64,000 nucleotides of DNA from Amarobacter sp035326025. Lineage in GTDB: Bacteria; Chloroflexota; Dehalococcoidia; Tepidiformales; Tepidiformaceae. Shown one piece after another: positions 60,823 through 64,000 of the stretch. Under the pieces are notes generated by a model. The model was not told the DNA's origin. It was given only the letters and a program-made list of their open reading frames with translations, and made no database searches. The stretch is taken from the NCBI GenBank assembly GCA_035326025.1, contig DAOKYT010000006.1:12470-76469 (forward strand), written 5' to 3'. The position numbers and the translations under genes were made by a program. Within the stretch, counting starts at the first letter, position 1, and each line of letters begins with the position of its first letter.

Positions 60823-63003
60823 GTGGTCTTACGCCACCGGGGTTGGGCAGTACGCACAGCATTCTCCGGGCAGAGAATGACCAATGGGGTGTTCGCTGTG
60901 CCAGACCGCCCTTCAACCCCTGGAACCTCGTTGCGCCACACGGGGAGAGTGTACCAGAACCTTTTCGAAGACCAGCTCGTCTCCATCACCGACGCCGCAA
61001 GCGGCGCGTGGACGTTCGCCTACGACGCGGTGGGCAACCTGGTTTCGAAGACCAACCCGCGCGGCAAGACCACCACCTACACCTACGACAACCTCGGCCG
61101 CCTGCTGACCGAGACCGACCCGCTTTCGAACGTCCGCTCCTACGAGTACGACCTCGGCGGGCGGCTCGTCGCCCGCACCGACCCGAAGAGCCAGGTCATC
61201 GAGTACACCTACAACGACCGCAACGAGCTCACCCGCATCGACTACCCCGACACCAGCTTCGTCAGCTTCGCCTACAACGATGCCGGCGCCCGCACCCAGA
61301 TGGTCGACGCGACCGGCACGACGGCCTACAGCTACGACGCCCTCTACCGGCTGACGAGTGTCACCTTCCCCGGCTCGCGCACCGTGAGCTACGGCTACGA
61401 CGCCGCCTCGCGCCGCACCTCCATCACCTACCCCGGCGGCTCGAACCAGGCCAGCTACACCTACGACGCCGCCAACCGTCTCACAGCTGTCACCGGCTGG
61501 GACTCGAACGTCATCCAGTATGCGTATGATGATGCCAACCGGATGACCAGCGCGACCCTCCCCTTGAGCACCGGCATCGTCTCCGCCTACACCTACGACG
61601 GCGCCGACCGCCTGACCGGCATCAGCCACGTCAAGGACGGTTCGACCACGGTCGCGAGCGTCGCCTACACCCTGGACGGCGTCGGCAACCGGACCCAGCG
61701 GGTGGACCAGCAGGGCACCCACACCTACGCCTACGACGACCTCTACCGGCTGACCAGCGTCACCTACCCCGGTCCGAGCACGACCAGCTATGCGTTTGAC
61801 GCCTTCGGCAACCGGACAAGCATGACCACTTCGGCCGGGACCACGGCCTACACCTATGACGACGCCGACCGCATCACGCAGGTGCAGCCGCCGAGCCCGG
61901 CGCCGGCCATCAACTACACCTGGGACGACAATGGCAACCTGGTCGGGCGCGGCAGTGACACGTTCGCCTGGGACTACGAGGATCGCATGGTCTCGGCCAC
62001 GGTGAACTCGGTGACGAGCACCTTCGCCTACCGCGGCGACGGCCTGCGCGACAGCCGCACGGTAGGGATGAGCACCACCACCTTTACGTGGGACATCAAC
62101 GCCGGCCTTCCGGTGGTCCTCGATGACGGCAACCAGTACCTGTACGGGGCCGGGCTCTCCGCCATGAAGCAGTCGGGGAACTGGTTCTATTACCTGGCGG
62201 ACGGCCTGGGCTCGACGATGGCCGTGGTCGACAGCTCGGGCGTGGTCCAGAAGTCGTACCAGTACGACGTGTACGGCGAGGTCACCGGCGGCAGCGGCAG
62301 CCTGGCGAACGAGTTCGACTTCGCCGGCCAGCAGACCGACGGGAGCACGGGGCTGCAGTACCTGCGCGCCAGGTACTACGACCCCGAGACGGGGGTGTTC
62401 CTGTCGAGGGAGCCGCTGGCTGTAGAACCAGCGTGGCTCGGGGGCGCCCACAGCTACTCGAACGCCAATTCGTGCAACCTGTACGACCCATCCGGTTTGG
62501 CGCCGGTCGATTCTGACCCTGGACACGGCGGCGGCGGTCGCTCAGATTGTGGCGGCCTCTGGAGCAGAATCAAGAATCACGTATTCTCAATGATCCGAGC
62601 AGCGACAAATTGGAGGGCGGGCAATTATGGGAATTGGCATGTTCCGGAAAACAGGCCCTTCACTCCAAAAGAACGCGTGACGCACTACGCCGAGTGGAAC
62701 CGCCACCAGCAAGGGCTGAAGAGAGCGCTCGAACGCTGGGGCGGATCGGGAAGACAGAAGCCGTGTGGTCCACCGCCAGGGGGATTTTTCGGAACGCTCA
62801 CGATACTGGTGGCGGAGTATCTGCAACACAAGACACTGGATGAGACGGCCGGATTGGTGAACGTGGAGACCGACGGCCGGACGAAGTTCCTCGGTAGGTA
62901 CTGGAGCTGGAAACCGCACTGGCCCGATCTTCCGGAAGTATCAGACCAAGATTGGCCGATTGGCGTGCCTCCAGCACCGCCAGTACCCATTCCGGTCCCG
63001 TAG
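60823..63003 (+). CDS. Rhs/YD-repeat polymorphic toxin, apparently truncated at the 5' end
   Basis: 726 residues by the longest frame. From about residue 48, some 16 YD repeats (FAYDAVGNLVSKTNPRG, YTYDNLGRLLTETDP and so on) lead to the Rhs core end RARYYDPETGVFLSREPL and YDPSGL at residue 559. The last 167 residues are unrelated to Rhs, noticeably poorer in GC, and should be the toxin: GLWSRIKNHVFSMIRAATNW, PFTPKERVTHYAEW, and a Pro-rich end. I recognise no toxin family. There is no signal peptide, no ribosome-binding site and no N-terminal domain, so the gene looks like a tip fragment of a larger Rhs protein. Confidence 0.85.
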   Translation: MVLRHRGWAVRTAFSGQRMTNGVFAVPDRPSTPGTSLRHTGRVYQNLFEDQLVSITDAASGAWTFAYDAVGNLVSKTNPRGKTTTYTYDNLGRLLTETDPLSNVRSYEYDLGGRLVARTDPKSQVIEYTYNDRNELTRIDYPDTSFVSFAYNDAGARTQMVDATGTTAYSYDALYRLTSVTFPGSRTVSYGYDAASRRTSITYPGGSNQASYTYDAANRLTAVTGWDSNVIQYAYDDANRMTSATLPLSTGIVSAYTYDGADRLTGISHVKDGSTTVASVAYTLDGVGNRTQRVDQQGTHTYAYDDLYRLTSVTYPGPSTTSYAFDAFGNRTSMTTSAGTTAYTYDDADRITQVQPPSPAPAINYTWDDNGNLVGRGSDTFAWDYEDRMVSATVNSVTSTFAYRGDGLRDSRTVGMSTTTFTWDINAGLPVVLDDGNQYLYGAGLSAMKQSGNWFYYLADGLGSTMAVVDSSGVVQKSYQYDVYGEVTGGSGSLANEFDFAGQQTDGSTGLQYLRARYYDPETGVFLSREPLAVEPAWLGGAHSYSNANSCNLYDPSGLAPVDSDPGHGGGGRSDCGGLWSRIKNHVFSMIRAATNWRAGNYGNWHVPENRPFTPKERVTHYAEWNRHQQGLKRALERWGGSGRQKPCGPPPGGFFGTLTILVAEYLQHKTLDETAGLVNVETDGRTKFLGRYWSWKPHWPDLPEVSDQDWPIGVPPAPPVPIPVP
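62164..62420 (+). repeat. Direct repeat, copy 1 (Rhs core end)
   Basis: This stretch of the Rhs gene, from ATGAAGCAG to GAGCCGCTGGC, recurs at 63696-63949 at close to nine in ten bases, with one three-base gap. It encodes the conserved end of the Rhs core just before the variable toxin. Confidence 0.85.
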
Positions 63004-63013
63004 GGGTGGTGGC

Positions 63014-63583
63014 ATGATCTCGGATACTCTTAGGGCTTGGGTCCTTACGGTCGCGTCTGCGGAGCCCTTCACGATCGAATCGGAGGGGCACCGTGGTATT
63101 GAACTCCTCGAGCACCTTTTGGCAGTTACCGAGGAGCCCAATGAAGTAGTGCGGCTGCTCGGAGGTTCCATCGGCGGCTTTCTCTGGGAGGTGCAGCACG
63201 CTGCTGCGGAGGCTTGTTGGGACGACGCTCAAGACCTGTCTCTGAGGCAGGATGTGCTGGGCGGCATACCTCGCCTCCTTCAGGCCGCCTGTGCGATACA
63301 CGCGGGATCGGATGCCGTGTTCCAGTTCTGGGACTCCTTCCTCGCCCCTTGGGAACGTGAGCACCACGGAAATCACGAACATCCCCTGGTTGCCAGTGTC
63401 GCAAGTGCCCTTCTGGAACAGCTGGATGGGGCACGCGATGAGTGTGTGCAGATGAGTGCTCTCCACGGGATCAATCACTTGAGGGATTTGAGCACCGCCA
63501 ACGCCGCCAAGGAGCTACTTCTCTATCCTTCTCCTGAGGTCCAGGAGTACGCAGGCCGTGCGCTGGCATTTCGGGCGCCCTAA
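63014..63583 (+). CDS. Putative immunity protein for the Rhs toxin
   Basis: 189 residues beginning MISDTLRAWVLTVASAEPF, ten bases after the Rhs stop. It is predicted all-helical with HEAT-like repeats (GHRGIELLEHLLAVTEEPN, HPLVASVASALLEQLD, VQMSALHGINHLRDLS) and is acidic, as many immunity proteins are. GC content is lower than the surrounding chromosome. A position directly after the toxin tip and before a second Rhs tip is the normal place for an immunity gene. No family recognised. Confidence 0.7.
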   Translation: MISDTLRAWVLTVASAEPFTIESEGHRGIELLEHLLAVTEEPNEVVRLLGGSIGGFLWEVQHAAAEACWDDAQDLSLRQDVLGGIPRLLQAACAIHAGSDAVFQFWDSFLAPWEREHHGNHEHPLVASVASALLEQLDGARDECVQMSALHGINHLRDLSTANAAKELLLYPSPEVQEYAGRALAFRAP

Positions 63584-63695
63584 CGGGGAGGGTCGCAAAT
63601 CCTTGCGGGGTGCATGGCTCGGCAGCCGTCGCCGAAACAAGGACCATGGCAACCCTTCCCGGGAAGGACGGCTCTGCGGCGCTGGTCGCTCGCCG

Positions 63696-63949
63696 ATGAA
63701 GCAGGGCGGCAACTGGTACTACTACCTGGCGGATGGGCTGGGGTCGACCATGGCAGTGGTCAATAGCTCGGGCGCGGTCCAGAAGTCGTACCAGTACGAC
63801 GTGTATGGCGAGGTCACTGGCGGCAGCGGCAGCCAGGGGAACGAGTTCGACTTCGCCGGCCGGCAGACGGACGCCACGGGGCTCCAGTACCTGCGAGCCA
63901 GGTACTACGACCCCGAGACGGGGGTGTTCCTGAGCAGGGATCCGTTGGC
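63696..63949 (+). repeat. Direct repeat, copy 2 (orphan Rhs tip)
   Basis: Second copy of the Rhs core-end repeat at 62164-62420. Sequence similarity begins at, or slightly before, the ATG at 63696. Such repeats let a silent toxin tip recombine into the main gene. Confidence 0.85.
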
Positions 63950-64000
63950 GCTGGTTCCTTCGTGGACCGGAAGCGCGAACGGTTATGCATACTTCAATCC
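63696..64000 (+). CDS. Orphan Rhs C-terminal fragment (partial, runs off the right edge)
   Basis: Frame open from ATG 63696 to the end of the window. It encodes MKQGGNWYYYLADGLGST, AVQKSYQYDVYGEVTGGSG and LRARYYDPETGVFLSRDPLA, then begins to diverge (LVPSWTGSANGYAYFNP). It matches only the end of the Rhs core, lacks any YD-repeat region upstream and has no ribosome-binding site: a displaced, normally silent tip awaiting recombination. The toxin part lies beyond the window. Confidence 0.8.
   Translation, partial: MKQGGNWYYYLADGLGSTMAVVNSSGAVQKSYQYDVYGEVTGGSGSQGNEFDFAGRQTDATGLQYLRARYYDPETGVFLSRDPLALVPSWTGSANGYAYFN

Noticed and set aside
60714..63003. Classical tRNA-integrated island
   Set aside because: The Rhs locus is on the 5' side of tRNA-Arg, while integrases normally use the 3' end. 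I found no integrase and no repeated tRNA end.
1..64000. CRISPR arrays, insertion sequences, prophage or replication origin
   Set aside because: No regularly spaced repeats, transposase or integrase frames, phage structural genes, dnaA or DnaA-box clusters were seen.

Overview
The window is a gene-dense stretch of a GC-rich bacterial chromosome. Strong ribosome-binding sites (AGGAGG), many GTG/TTG starts, ATGA/GTGA gene overlaps and several apparently leaderless genes set its style. The organism is probably a member of Chloroflexota, near Dehalococcoidia/Tepidiformia. That is inferred from a fused CofG-CofH F420 synthase, a large Alu-domain SRP RNA, an EF-G-like GTPase, a CxxC-x17-CxxC zinc-ribbon protein, DUF1015 and an alpha/beta hydrolase-cyclase fusion. 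No 16S rRNA or other decisive marker is present.

Layout. 1-5 kb: a zinc-ribbon protein running off the left edge, then aconitase (behind a structured leader with a small upstream ORF) and isocitrate dehydrogenase. 5-8.5 kb: a minus-strand operon dinG-GNAT-DUF4160-DUF2442. 8.7-15 kb: an EF-G-like GTPase, then three exported or membrane-anchored proteins (two related beta-propellers and a muralytic-like SH3 protein). 15-19 kb: a site-2 protease and the tyrA-aroA-gmk operon. 19-24.5 kb: an atypical response regulator, a lipoprotein, threonine aldolase, tRNA-Pro, pyrD and an alcohol dehydrogenase. 24.7-32.5 kb: mrp, a NYN protein, comEC, rph, a HIT protein, DUF1015 and a two-component system that follows fumC. 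35.7-36 kb: tRNA-Val/Leu/Arg cluster with its own promoter and terminator. 36-44 kb: a cation exchanger, PHP protein, ispE, rsmA, a G5/3D cell-wall protein, SRP RNA and biotin carboxylase subunits. 44-48 kb: mutS2-rarA. 48-54.5 kb: a coaE-AAA-phosphoesterase-VWA-phosphatase cluster. 54.5-60.7 kb: an HxlR regulator divergent from FO synthase, an MFS exporter and a cyclase fusion. 60.7-64 kb: tRNA-Arg and an Rhs polymorphic-toxin locus with a putative immunity gene and a second Rhs tip that leaves the window.

Most genes are housekeeping: TCA cycle (acn, icd, fumC), aromatic amino acids, pyrimidine and isoprenoid synthesis, CoA, RNA processing and DNA repair. The accessory content is the Rhs locus, the MoxR/NorQ-type AAA plus VWA module, and the exported-protein cluster.

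Three genes look damaged: an in-frame TAG near the end of aconitase, and single-base frameshifts in the DUF4160 and MFS genes. Either the strain is losing them or the assembly carries residual errors; the sequence alone cannot decide.
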